Of a stretch of 9,132 nucleotides of DNA, positions 1 to 7,018 are shown one piece after another; within the stretch, counting starts at the first letter, position 1, and the number at the start of each line of letters is the position of its first letter. The stretch spans positions 1 through 9,132 of the forward strand of contig JAHJRB010000085.1 in NCBI GenBank assembly GCA_018831025.1. Reading direction: 5' to 3'. This DNA is from Nanobdellota archaeon (GTDB lineage Archaea > Nanobdellota > Nanobdellia > SCGC-AAA011-G17 > ARS1403). Below the pieces are notes generated by a model. It made no database searches. It was not told the origin of the DNA and saw nothing but the letters and a program-made list of their open reading frames with translations. A program made the translations under genes and the position numbers.

Positions 1-249
1 GAAGTTATAATTAAAACTAGTGATAAAGAAATAGTGATTAGAAATCCTAGTGTTATGAAAGTGAATATGGCTGGACAGGAGAATTTTCAGATTAGTGGAG
101 AGGTAGAAGAAAGAAGTTTAGAGAAATTTACTGAAGAAGATATTAATACTGTTAAAGAACAAGCTAATTGTTCTGAGGAAGAAGCTAAAGAAGCTTTGGA
201 AAGAAATGAGGGAGATATAGCTAAAAGTATATTAGAATTGAAGAAATAG
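1..249 (+). CDS. nac: Nascent polypeptide-associated complex protein (archaeal NAC), 5'-truncated
   Basis: The frame is open from base 1, so the N-terminus lies outside the window; 82 C-terminal residues are visible. The first part (residues 1-35 of the fragment) contains the end of a NAC beta-barrel domain, with the pattern I-x-N-P-x-V followed by a GQ(E)xFQ(I)xGE strand. The last ~40 residues form a UBA domain of three short helices, including EEAKEALERNEGDIAKSI. Archaeal NAC is a homodimeric ribosome-associated chaperone that binds nascent chains, and the NAC-plus-UBA order is the family's standard architecture. A GTG at 34 could be read as a start, but the NAC strand continues upstream of it, so it is internal. 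The gene is followed after 49 bases by an unrelated transcription unit with its own TATA box. Confidence 0.9.
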   Translation, partial: EVIIKTSDKEIVIRNPSVMKVNMAGQENFQISGEVEERSLEKFTEEDINTVKEQANCSEEEAKEALERNEGDIAKSILELKK

Positions 250-269
250 CTATTCTAACATAAAAACGC

Positions 270-277
270 TTTTAAAG
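270..277 (+). promoter_or_regulatory. TATA box of the HEPN-like/MinD operon (leaderless)
   Basis: TTTTAAAG is centred about 25 bases before the ATG at 299. This is the spacing expected when transcription starts at or next to the start codon. No Shine-Dalgarno site is visible before the ATG, which agrees with a leaderless transcript. Confidence 0.6.
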
Positions 278-298
278 TTCTCTACCCTATATCATATT

Positions 299-760
299 AT
301 GGATCATAAGGAGTTTTTTAGGGATGCGATAAGTGCTTTGAAAAGAGCAGATCATCTTACTTATATGACTTTACCGCTTGTAAAGGATAATAAATTAATA
401 CTAACTGTGCTTGATAATATTAGCTTAGCGATGATTCATGGCATGAATGCTGCTTTAGAATATGAAAGAATGTATAAGCGTATAATGCCGTTGCCGGAAA
501 ACTTTAATTCAAGATATCATATTTTTCGGGATAAATTAATAAATAAGTATAACATTACTATTGAAGAAGTTGAATTGATAAGGAAATTAAGAGATATGAT
601 TGAGGCGCATAAAAGCTCTCCGGTAGAGTTCAGCAGACCGGATAAATTTGTTATTTGCAATGAAAATTTCAGGATGAAAACAGTTACGGTACAGGATATT
701 AAGCAATATATTGTGACTACTAGGAATTTTTTGAGGAAAATTAATGTGGTATTAAAATGA
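299..760 (+). CDS. HEPN-like protein A, first gene of a MinD-linked operon
   Basis: This 153-residue, mostly alpha-helical soluble protein has no signal peptide or membrane segment. It is paralogous to the next gene: both begin with A-x3-LKRADHL, followed by an aromatic and a (T/S)L, and share PE-x-(F/Y)-x-S-(R/K) near residue 66, a central Arg/His motif, an EF-x-R segment and a C-terminal IK-x-Y helix. The Arg/His motif is R98-x5-H104, within the R-x4-6-H consensus of HEPN domains, many of which are RNases or nucleic-acid binders in toxin-antitoxin and defence systems. HEPN membership is an inference from length, helicity and this motif. The stop overlaps the next start by four bases (ATGA), implying translational coupling. 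The exact function is unknown to me; an unrelated helical scaffold is the alternative. Confidence 0.65.
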   Translation: MDHKEFFRDAISALKRADHLTYMTLPLVKDNKLILTVLDNISLAMIHGMNAALEYERMYKRIMPLPENFNSRYHIFRDKLINKYNITIEEVELIRKLRDMIEAHKSSPVEFSRPDKFVICNENFRMKTVTVQDIKQYIVTTRNFLRKINVVLK

Positions 761-1212
761 TTGGTGAAGCTAAACAAGAATTGAAAAGAGCAGATCATCT
801 AATTTTTGTATCTTTAAAATATACAAGAACAATGGATGTTTTGGATAGTGTGGTGAAGAGGTTAGTAAGTACTATGGAATTAATAGTAGGGACGTTATTA
901 CAGTGGTTATTAAAAAAGAAGAAGATAAAAGAAATTCCTGAAAGTTATAAAAGCAAGATAGAAGTTGTAAGAGCTAATTTTAAGAGAGATGAAATAATCC
1001 AAGACTTTTTAAAATTTTATTCATTTTTATTAAGAGTAGATAAAGGACATCATGAAGGGAGAAGTGAGTTTAGAAAAGGGGTTACTATGACTTCCACTAG
1101 TGAATTAGGGGATGTTATTGATGAAGTAAACTTAGATAAAATAAAGGAGTATTATTTAAAAACTTTGGAATATGTTGATTATATAGAAGAAATGCTAAAT
1201 AAGAAAAAATGA
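757..1212 (+). CDS. HEPN-like protein B, paralogue of the preceding gene
   Basis: This is a 151-residue helical protein with the same LKRADHL signature at residues 9-15. The Arg/His motif is R93-x4-H98-H99, so R93 and H99 align with R98 and H104 of protein A, followed by a conserved EF-x-R. Twenty consecutive bases are identical in both genes over LKRADHL (338-357 and 781-800), while the rest has diverged strongly, which points to an old tandem duplication under constraint at that motif. The start ATG overlaps the previous stop, and the stop overlaps the MinD start (ATGA at both joints), so all three proteins are probably made in fixed proportion. A HEPN heterodimer is plausible because HEPN domains usually act as dimers, but this is not shown by the sequence. 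Confidence 0.65.
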   Translation: MIGEAKQELKRADHLIFVSLKYTRTMDVLDSVVKRLVSTMELIVGTLLQWLLKKKKIKEIPESYKSKIEVVRANFKRDEIIQDFLKFYSFLLRVDKGHHEGRSEFRKGVTMTSTSELGDVIDEVNLDKIKEYYLKTLEYVDYIEEMLNKKK

Positions 1213-1991
1213 CCAAAATATTAAGTATAGTAAGCGGGAAAGGTGGAACGGGAAAAACAACAACTGCAATAAATTTAGCTATGGCATTAGCTTCTTATGG
1301 AAAAAATACTGTTGTTGTTGATGGTAATTTAACTACACCAAATATTGGATTATACTTAGGAGTTGTTAGCGTTCCCCATACGTTGCATAGCACCTTACAA
1401 GGCAAAAATAAATTATTGGACGCGATGTATGAGCATCCGAGCGGAATAAAAGTAATTCCCGGAGATATTGGTTTTAGTAAATTAGATGAGGTTGATTTAG
1501 AAAGCTTAGATGATGCTTTATTGGATTTAGAAGGATTGGTAGATTACGTGTTAGTGGATGGAGCTCCGGGACTTGGAGAAGATGCTATGAAAGCAATAAG
1601 TGTTGCTGATGGAGTATTAATTGTTTCTAATCCTGAAATGCCTGCTGTTACTGATGCGCTTAAGGCTATTAAATTGGTTAATGAGTTAAGAAAGCCTGTA
1701 ACTGGAGTAATAGTTACTAGGTTTAGGGGAGATGGGCTGGACATGCCTGTTAAAGATATTGAGAGAATGTTAGAGTTTCCTGTAATCGGAGCTGTTGAAG
1801 AAGATAGTAATGTTAGAAAATCAATGATTATGAAGAATGGTGTTTTTATTACACATCCTGAGACTAAAGCAAGTAAGAATTTTAAAAGATTAGCTGCTAA
1901 TTTATTAGATATTCCTTATAGAGAAGATAAAGAAAAAACAAACTTTTTAGAACAGATAAAAAATTTAATTTTAAATGGGTTTAAAAAATAA
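1209..1991 (+). CDS. minD: MinD/ParA-family ATPase with C-terminal amphipathic helix
   Basis: This 260-residue protein carries the deviant Walker A motif GKGGTGKTT at residues 10-18, with the signature lysine K11 and catalytic K16. It also has a switch-I-like VVVDGNLTTPN strand and a Walker B-like VDYVLVDGAPG segment. This places it with the MinD/ParA/Mrp P-loop ATPases that dimerise around ATP and position proteins or complexes in the cell. The last ~16 residues (NFLEQIKNLILNGFKK) form an amphipathic helix like the MinD membrane-targeting sequence, which favours a MinD role at the membrane over a ParA role on the nucleoid. No MinE or ParB partner is visible; the only coupled genes are the two HEPN-like proteins. 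Archaea often carry several MinD paralogues with diverse jobs. Confidence 0.88.
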   Translation: MTKILSIVSGKGGTGKTTTAINLAMALASYGKNTVVVDGNLTTPNIGLYLGVVSVPHTLHSTLQGKNKLLDAMYEHPSGIKVIPGDIGFSKLDEVDLESLDDALLDLEGLVDYVLVDGAPGLGEDAMKAISVADGVLIVSNPEMPAVTDALKAIKLVNELRKPVTGVIVTRFRGDGLDMPVKDIERMLEFPVIGAVEEDSNVRKSMIMKNGVFITHPETKASKNFKRLAANLLDIPYREDKEKTNFLEQIKNLILNGFKK

Positions 1992-2021
1992 TATTCTAAT
2001 ATATATTTTGAAGGCAAGGTA

Positions 2022-2031
2022 TTTTTATTAT
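2022..2031 (+). promoter_or_regulatory. Possible TATA box of mre11-rad50
   Basis: The T/A-rich element TTTTTATTAT is centred about 28 bases before the mre11 ATG, and there is no clear Shine-Dalgarno site before that ATG. Another TATA-like stretch lies at 1998-2008, so the assignment is tentative. Confidence 0.35.
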
Positions 2032-2054
2032 TAAGTTAAGATTTCCTTATAATT

Positions 2055-3242
2055 ATGAAGTTTGCTCATATGGCTGATTGTCATATCGGCGGTTGGAGAG
2101 ATGAAAAATTAAATAAATTGAGCATTGAGGTATTTAGGAGAGCAGCAAATAAATGTATAGAGGAGCATATTGCTTTTATCTTAATTTCAGGAGACCTTTT
2201 TGACACAGCATTGCCTAATATTGATTTAATTAAAGATGTTGCTAAAATTTTAGATAAGGTAAGAGATCATAATATAGAAATTTATGTTATTCCCGGAAGC
2301 CATGATTTTTCTCCATCTGGAAAAACTATGTTAGATGTATTGGAGAATGCTGGATTAATTATTAATGTAAATAAGATGGATGAAAATGGCAATTTGAAAA
2401 TTTTTGAAGATAAGACCGGAGTAAAAATAACTGGGTTATTGGGTAGAAGAGGCGGTTTAGAGAAAGAAGATTATAGCAAATTGAATAGAGAAAATTTAGA
2501 AAATTTAAATGGTTTTAAGATTTTTATGTTCCATACTGCTTTAGAAGAATTTAAGCCAAAAGAATTAGAAAAAGTTGAAGCTCAGAGTTATATGTCCTTG
2601 CCTAAAAATTTTAATTATTATGCAGGCGGGCATGTTCATTATATTTTTGATACTGTAAAAGAAGGTTATGGTAAGATAGTTTTTCCTGGGCCGTTGTTTC
2701 CTAATAATTTCAAAGAATTAGAGGAATTAAAGAACGGCGGTTTTTATATTGTAAATGAAAGTTTAGAGTTAAGATATGTACCTATTCAACTGAAAGAAGT
2801 TTTGAGTTTAAGAATAGAAGGAAAGAGCAGTAATGAAATTAATGATAAAATAAGAAATGAAATAGAGAATAAAGATTTTAATGATAAAATAGTATTATTA
2901 AGAGTTAGAGGAGAATTAGAGCAAGGAAAAGTAAGTGAAGTGAAGCTAAAAGAGTTTATTAGAAAATTAAATGAAAAAAATGCGTATATAGTTCTAAAGA
3001 ATACTGAAAAATTAAGAGTAAAAGAATTGGGAGAAATAGAAATAGAAGGTAATGTGGAGGATGTTGAAAAAGAGATTATCAGGAAAAGTTTAGGAAGAGT
3101 AAAAATTGAATTTGATGAAGAAAAAATTGTAAATGAATTGATTGATGTTTTTAATAAAAGCAAGGAAGAGGGAGAGAGGAATGCAGATTTTGAGGAAAGA
3201 ATCTGGAAGGATTTCAAGAAGGTGATTAAGCTTGATAATTAG
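2055..3242 (+). CDS. mre11: Mre11 DNA double-strand-break repair nuclease
   Basis: This 395-residue metallophosphoesterase is the nuclease subunit of the Mre11-Rad50 complex that processes DNA ends. Phosphoesterase motifs appear in order: ADCHIGG with D8 and H10; GDLFD at 46-50 with D47; GSHD at 81-84 with H83 and D84; H160 in FMFHTALEE; and GGHVHY with H193 and H195. These would hold two Mn ions. The usual third motif is GNHD; here Asn is replaced by Ser at residue 82. The middle part (about 200-330) would be the capping domain. The charged helical C-terminus (about 345-395) fits the Rad50-coiled-coil-binding helices. The length is normal for archaea. The 3' end overlaps the rad50 start by 11 bases, so the subunits are co-translated. 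No herA or nurA is in view. Confidence 0.95.
   Translation: MKFAHMADCHIGGWRDEKLNKLSIEVFRRAANKCIEEHIAFILISGDLFDTALPNIDLIKDVAKILDKVRDHNIEIYVIPGSHDFSPSGKTMLDVLENAGLIINVNKMDENGNLKIFEDKTGVKITGLLGRRGGLEKEDYSKLNRENLENLNGFKIFMFHTALEEFKPKELEKVEAQSYMSLPKNFNYYAGGHVHYIFDTVKEGYGKIVFPGPLFPNNFKELEELKNGGFYIVNESLELRYVPIQLKEVLSLRIEGKSSNEINDKIRNEIENKDFNDKIVLLRVRGELEQGKVSEVKLKEFIRKLNEKNAYIVLKNTEKLRVKELGEIEIEGNVEDVEKEIIRKSLGRVKIEFDEEKIVNELIDVFNKSKEEGERNADFEERIWKDFKKVIKLDN
3219..3227 (+). promoter_or_regulatory. Shine-Dalgarno site that fixes the rad50 TTG start
   Basis: AAGGTGATT inside the end of mre11 matches the archaeal 16S anti-Shine-Dalgarno (GGTGAT core) and ends five bases before the TTG at 3232. It supports that TTG as the rad50 start although it lies within mre11. 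Confidence 0.7.
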
Positions 3243-5298
3243 AAAAGTAAAATTAAGGAACATTAGAAGCTATTTGGAAGAAGAAATAAATTTTCCAGAA
3301 GGGAGTGTGTTATTAAGTGGGGATGTTGGAAGCGGGAAAAGTAGTATATTACTAGCTATTGATTTTGCTTTATTTGGATTAACTAGAGGAGTTTTAAGTG
3401 GAAATGCATTACTAAGAAATGGAGCAAATAATGGAGAAGTTGAATTGCACTTGGAGATTAATAATAAAAATATAGTAATTAAAAGAGCTTTAAAAAGAAA
3501 TGAAAAAAGTGTTACCCAAGATTCCGGTTATGTATTAGTAGATGGTCAAAAAATAGAAGGAACTGCTATTGAATTAAAAGCTAAAGTTTTGGAGCTGCTG
3601 AATTATCCAAAAGATTTGCTTACTAAATCTAAAAGTTTGATATATAGATTTACAGTTTATACTCCTCAGGAAGAGATGAAAAGAATTTTGACTGAAGATT
3701 CTGAAGACAGATTAGAGATTTTAAGAAGAGTATTTGATATTGATAAATATAAAAGGATTCAGGAGAATTGTTTTGTAGCGATTAGAAAAATTAAAGACAG
3801 AATAAGAGAGGGAGAGATCTTAACTACAGGGCTAGAGGAAAAGAAATTAGAAAAAGCAGAATTAGAAAAAAATGCTGAGCTATTAAAAAATGAATTTTTA
3901 GAACTTGAAAGTAAGATTAAAGCTGTTGAAGAAAAACTATCTGAAAAGATAAAGAAATATGAAGATTATGAAGAAAAAATAAAAAATTTAAATGAATTAA
4001 AAAATAGTTTAGCGATAGTTAATAATAATATATCTTATAAAAATAAAGAGAAAGAGAAACTGAATAACGAATTGAGTAAAATAAATGAAGAAATTTTAGA
4101 AAATGAGAAGTTATTAAAAGATTTTGGGGAAGAGAATAAAGTTGAATATGAAGAAAAAATAAAAGAATTAGAGGAAAAGATTTCTATAAAAGAAGCTGAA
4201 AGTAAAAAGATTTCTTCCAGATTAAGTGAAATAAATTTAACTATTAGAAATTCTGAAAGTTTAGTAAACCAAGTAAAAAATCTTGATAAATGTCCTACTT
4301 GTTTTCAAAATGTTAATGATGAGCATAAAAACAAAATAAGCTCTATTGAGAATGAAAAATTAGAGAAATGCAGGGAAGAATTAGAAGGTGTAAAAAATAA
4401 TGAGAATATAATTACCTCTGAAATTGAAACTTTAAGAAAAAATTTAGATCTTTTTGAAGAAAAATTAAATCAGTATAATATAATGAAAGTTAAAAATGAA
4501 GGATTAAAAGATAAGAAAAGATTAAAGGAAAGATATGAGTCTGAGTTAAGTTTAATCTTTGATTCTATGGGGGAATGGAATGAAGAAGTTAAGAATTTAG
4601 AATTTGAGGTAGATTCTAAAAAAAATATTGAAGAGAATTATAAAATAATAAAAAAGAATATAGATGTTTTAAATGAGAAAAATAAAAACTTAGAAATTAA
4701 AAAAACCAGCTTAAATGAAAGAATAAACAATGCTAAAAGCAATATAGAAAAATTGAGCGGAGAGATTTTTGAGAAGATTTCTATAAAAGAAAGAAATGAA
4801 AAATTAAATGAGATTTTAAAGTGGTTAGATGAACAGTTTTTAGCTATGATGGAGAAAATGGAAAGGAGTGTAATGTTGAGGCTGCATAAGGACTTTAATA
4901 CCCTATTTAATAACTGGTTTAGCATATTAATAGATAATGAAAATTTAACAGTTAGATTGGATAATGAGTTTAGTCCTGTTATTGTGCAAGATGGCTATGA
5001 GATTGATTATGAGTTTTTATCAGGAGGAGAGAAAACTGCAGTTGCTCTTGCTTATAGATTAAGTTTGAATCAAGTAATAAATAATTTAATGAGTGCGATT
5101 GAAACAAAAGATGTTATTATATTAGATGAACCTACGGATGGTTTTTCAAGTGAGCAATTAGACAGAGTAAGGATTGTATTAGATGAACTTAATATTAAAC
5201 AAGTTATTATTGTAAGCCATGAGGATAAAATTGAAAGCTTTGTGGATAAGGTAATGAGATTTGAGAAAAAGGCTAATGTTAGTAGAGTGATTAGATAA
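3232..5298 (+). CDS. rad50: Rad50 SMC-like ATPase
   Basis: This 688-residue ABC/SMC-type ATPase partners Mre11 in DNA end tethering and resection. Visible in order are: Walker A GDVGSGKSS at 30-38; Q-loop Gln at 146 in YTPQEEM; a long charged coiled coil from about 185 to 350; the zinc-hook CPTC at 354-357, by which two Rad50 molecules share a Zn ion; a returning coiled coil to about 570; ABC signature LSGGEK at 596-601; Walker B VIILDEPTDG ending near 637 with E633 as catalytic base; and the switch His in IIVSHE. The protein is clearly shorter than typical archaeal Rad50 (roughly 850-900 residues), with the loss in the coiled-coil arms while the head is complete. The TTG start overlaps mre11 and has a good Shine-Dalgarno site; starting there keeps the first beta strand IIRKVKLRNIRSY. 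Confidence 0.97.
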   Translation: MIIRKVKLRNIRSYLEEEINFPEGSVLLSGDVGSGKSSILLAIDFALFGLTRGVLSGNALLRNGANNGEVELHLEINNKNIVIKRALKRNEKSVTQDSGYVLVDGQKIEGTAIELKAKVLELLNYPKDLLTKSKSLIYRFTVYTPQEEMKRILTEDSEDRLEILRRVFDIDKYKRIQENCFVAIRKIKDRIREGEILTTGLEEKKLEKAELEKNAELLKNEFLELESKIKAVEEKLSEKIKKYEDYEEKIKNLNELKNSLAIVNNNISYKNKEKEKLNNELSKINEEILENEKLLKDFGEENKVEYEEKIKELEEKISIKEAESKKISSRLSEINLTIRNSESLVNQVKNLDKCPTCFQNVNDEHKNKISSIENEKLEKCREELEGVKNNENIITSEIETLRKNLDLFEEKLNQYNIMKVKNEGLKDKKRLKERYESELSLIFDSMGEWNEEVKNLEFEVDSKKNIEENYKIIKKNIDVLNEKNKNLEIKKTSLNERINNAKSNIEKLSGEIFEKISIKERNEKLNEILKWLDEQFLAMMEKMERSVMLRLHKDFNTLFNNWFSILIDNENLTVRLDNEFSPVIVQDGYEIDYEFLSGGEKTAVALAYRLSLNQVINNLMSAIETKDVIILDEPTDGFSSEQLDRVRIVLDELNIKQVIIVSHEDKIESFVDKVMRFEKKANVSRVIR

Positions 5299-5300
5299 TT

Positions 5301-5308
5301 TTTTAAAT
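5301..5308 (+). promoter_or_regulatory. TATA box of tRNA-Pro
   Basis: TTTTAAAT is centred 28 bases before the first base of tRNA-Pro, immediately after the rad50 stop codon. The T-run it sits in (from 5299) could also end the rad50 transcript. Confidence 0.5.
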
Positions 5309-5352
5309 TTGATTTTTATATGGTTCTTTTATGGGGCTGTAGTGTAACTTGG

Positions 5353-5382
5353 AAGATAAGGTCAAAAAGCCTGTCTGAGTAA
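5353..5382 (+). other. tRNA-Pro intron 1, position 19/20 in the D-loop
   Basis: This is a 30-nt intron. Central BHB helix ACTT (5347-5350) pairs with GAGT (5377-5380). The 3-nt bulges are GG|A and AA|T. Inner helix AGATA..GG (5354-5361, one bulged A) pairs with CCTGTCT (5370-5376). The outer helix is GTA/TAT (5344-5346 with 5384-5386, one wobble). Removing it restores D-loop AACTTGGTTA with G18G19. Confidence 0.85.
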
Positions 5383-5416
5383 TTATCATTCAAGGCTGGG
5401 GGTCTTGCGATCTCGG

Positions 5417-5446
5417 AAAAATCTAGGAAATCTGGATTTTGAGAAA
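5417..5446 (+). other. tRNA-Pro intron 2, position 53/54 at the T-stem/T-loop junction
   Basis: This is a 30-nt intron. Central helix TCTC (5411-5414) pairs with GAGA (5441-5444). Bulges are GG|A and AA|T, the same bases as in intron 1. Inner helix AAAATC (5418-5423) pairs with GATTTT (5435-5440) directly next to the bulge. Removal joins CTCGG to TTCAAAT and completes the T-arm. Confidence 0.88.
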
Positions 5447-5467
5447 TTCAAATCCGAGCAGCCCCAA

Positions 5468-5472
5468 TTTTT
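5468..5472 (+). terminator. T-run after tRNA-Pro
   Basis: Five T bases follow the discriminator base by two positions. Archaeal transcription commonly stops at such T-runs without a hairpin. Confidence 0.45.
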
Positions 5473-5528
5473 CTAACTGAGTTCTGCGTAAGCTTGTCTA
5501 AAATTCCCATATATTATTAGAAGCTATC

Positions 5529-5541
5529 ATTGTATTACAAT
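5529..5541. promoter_or_regulatory. Inverted repeat upstream of the membrane-protein promoter
   Basis: ATTGTA-T-TACAAT is a perfect 6-bp inverted repeat around one base. It lies about five bases upstream of the TATA-like TTTAAATA at 5546-5553, where activators or repressors of TFB/TBP loading bind. It could be chance in AT-rich DNA. Confidence 0.3.
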
Positions 5542-5545
5542 AACA

Positions 5546-5553
5546 TTTAAATA
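5546..5553 (+). promoter_or_regulatory. TATA box of the membrane-protein gene
   Basis: TTTAAATA would place the transcription start near 5575, giving a short leader of about 15 bases before the TTG at 5590. That leader contains a G-rich stretch (5577-5585) that could act as a weak ribosome-binding site. Confidence 0.45.
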
Positions 5554-5589
5554 ATAGTGAAAAGGAAATGAATAAAGGGGTAGATGTAA

Positions 5590-7011
5590 TTGAAAACTAA
5601 ACTTTTGCTAACAATATTAATTTTTTTAATATGCCTTTCTATAGTAAATGCAACTGGAGTAATCTTAAGTGAGGAAAATGTGCAGAATGAGATTACTGAG
5701 AATGGCTATGCTAGTTTTGATTTAATAGTCCAGAATGACGATAGAAAAGATAGAGATATTTTTATTACATTCCCATATAGTTCTAATTGGAGAGTTAATA
5801 TTAATCCATATTTATTAAGATTAAACAGTAAAGGAGTTAAGACTGCTAATGTTCAGATTTTTTCTTTAAATGAAAAAAATGTTGGGACTTATGAATTATT
5901 ATTTAATATCAAATCCAGAGATGAAGAAATAAATGAAGAGTATATTCATAGAGTTAAAGTAATGCCTTTTTCTGGGGATGAGATTGTTACACAATTAGTT
6001 GTTCCTGAGAGGATTGATCCTAGAACCCAGGGTAAGATAAAATTAAAATTAGAAAATATGAGGAAAGTTAGTTTAGAGGGATTGGAGATTAATATTAAGT
6101 CTGAGGGAGTGTTTTCTGAAAAAAGGTTTGTTGATTTAGATGTTAATGAAATTCGATTAGAGGAATTTACATTTACTTTCCCGGAAGATTTAGAGCCTAG
6201 AAGATACAATATTAATGCTGAGGTTAAATATGGCAATAAAGTAGTTGGGAGTAGTAAAGATACTTTTATTTTAGCAGGATTTACAGATGTTGTTGAGAAA
6301 ACAAGTAATGAAGGGACTTTATTGACAAAAAAATTAGTTGTAAGCAAAATTAACGGAGGGACTGCTGAGAAAAGTGATAGTATTATTGTTTCTATTCCTA
6401 AATATAAGAAATTATTTACAACTTTCAGTAAAGAGCCAGATAGTTTTTCCTTAAAAGACGGGAGTTATGTTGCTGTATGGAATTTCAATTTAGGATCGGG
6501 AGATGTTTTCAAGGTTGAAATAATAACCAGTTATGTATTTATTTTTTGGAGTCTAGTTGTTGTGCTGCTTGTTATTGCATTTATTTTACAATTACAGAAA
6601 AAAAGAATTATTGTTACTAAGCAAGTTATGGATGTAGATAAGGATAAAGAAGGAATAAGCGGAATGAAAGTTTTACTGCATATGAGGAACAGAGGTAGGA
6701 GAAGTATTGAGAATATAAGATTAATTGATACATTACCTATGTTTATTGGTACTAATCCACATAGTTTTGGAACATTGCACCCTACTAAAATTAAGAAAAC
6801 TTCTTTTGGAAATAAGATAGTATGGGATATAAATGAATTACATCCTGGTGAAGAAAGAATTATTAGTTATGTTGCTAAGAGCAGATTAAGTGTTATAGGT
6901 AAATTAATATTGCCTAGCGCAGTTGCAATTTATAAAAGAGGTAATAAGAAAATAAAATCAAGATCTGCTAAGTTAATTTTATTGACAACTTTAAAAGAAG
7001 AAATGAGGTGA
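5590..7011 (+). CDS. Secreted single-pass membrane protein with Ig-like repeats and a C-terminal DUF11-like domain
   Basis: This 473-residue protein uses a TTG start. Residues 1-22 are a signal peptide (K-rich start, hydrophobic LLLTILIFLICLSIV, then NATG). Residues 25-310 look like two or three beta-sandwich domains of the NEW3/CARDB type, with repeated patterns of alternating hydrophobic strands, N-rich turns and 'GTYELLFNI' or 'RRYNINAEV' strands. A single membrane helix lies at about 312-335, followed by the positive cluster QKKRII. About 360-460 is another beta domain resembling DUF11 repeats (RNRGRRSIENIRLIDTLP, then W-DI-x-ELHPGEER-ISY). If the signal peptide is cleaved, the N-terminal part is outside the cell and this last domain is inside, which is unusual. 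I do not know its function; a surface-organising or adhesion role is possible. It stands alone with its own promoter. Confidence 0.85.
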   Translation: MKTKLLLTILIFLICLSIVNATGVILSEENVQNEITENGYASFDLIVQNDDRKDRDIFITFPYSSNWRVNINPYLLRLNSKGVKTANVQIFSLNEKNVGTYELLFNIKSRDEEINEEYIHRVKVMPFSGDEIVTQLVVPERIDPRTQGKIKLKLENMRKVSLEGLEINIKSEGVFSEKRFVDLDVNEIRLEEFTFTFPEDLEPRRYNINAEVKYGNKVVGSSKDTFILAGFTDVVEKTSNEGTLLTKKLVVSKINGGTAEKSDSIIVSIPKYKKLFTTFSKEPDSFSLKDGSYVAVWNFNLGSGDVFKVEIITSYVFIFWSLVVVLLVIAFILQLQKKRIIVTKQVMDVDKDKEGISGMKVLLHMRNRGRRSIENIRLIDTLPMFIGTNPHSFGTLHPTKIKKTSFGNKIVWDINELHPGEERIISYVAKSRLSVIGKLILPSAVAIYKRGNKKIKSRSAKLILLTTLKEEMR

Positions 7012-7012
7012 G

Positions 7013-7018
7013 TTTTTT
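7013..7018 (+). terminator. T-run after the membrane-protein gene
   Basis: Six consecutive T bases begin two bases after the TGA stop, consistent with an archaeal T-run terminator. Confidence 0.5.

Larger units (their letters stand above)
5333..5466 (+). tRNA. tRNA-Pro(GGG) with two 30-nt introns (19/20 and 53/54)
   Basis: Acceptor GGGGCTG (5333-5339) pairs perfectly with CAGCCCC (5459-5465), and A73 is at 5466; CCA is not encoded. Exons are 5333-5352, 5383-5416 and 5447-5466. The anticodon stem CAAGG/TCTTG encloses the loop CTGGGGG, giving anticodon GGG at 5398-5400. The T-stem is CTCGG/CCGAG with loop TTCAAAT once the second intron is removed. The D-arm is GTGT/TCAT, a weak form also seen in other archaeal tRNAs. 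Both introns have proper BHB splice motifs (see their entries). The spliced molecule resembles archaeal tRNA-Pro, including CTGGGGGTC around the anticodon. A search that allows only a 37/38 intron would probably miss or misname this gene. Confidence 0.9.

Noticed and set aside
34..36. GTG as the NAC start codon
   Set aside because: The NAC beta-strand sequence continues in frame upstream to base 1, so the gene is truncated by the window.
2786..4925. Long minus-strand frames inside mre11 and rad50
   Set aside because: They are Ser/Phe/Leu-rich, as expected from the complement of A-rich Lys/Glu/Asn coiled-coil codons, and lack promoters, ribosome-binding sites and family features.
5404..5411. 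CTTGCGA read as an anticodon loop (Ala or Arg)
   Set aside because: No stem closes around it. CAAGG/TCTTG around CTGGGGG gives a proper anticodon arm with GGG and matches archaeal tRNA-Pro.
5568..5600. Ten-codon frame (ATG at 5568) overlapping the membrane-protein start
   Set aside because: It is too short, has no convincing ribosome-binding site and probably lies upstream of or at the transcript start. A leader peptide cannot be excluded but is unsupported.
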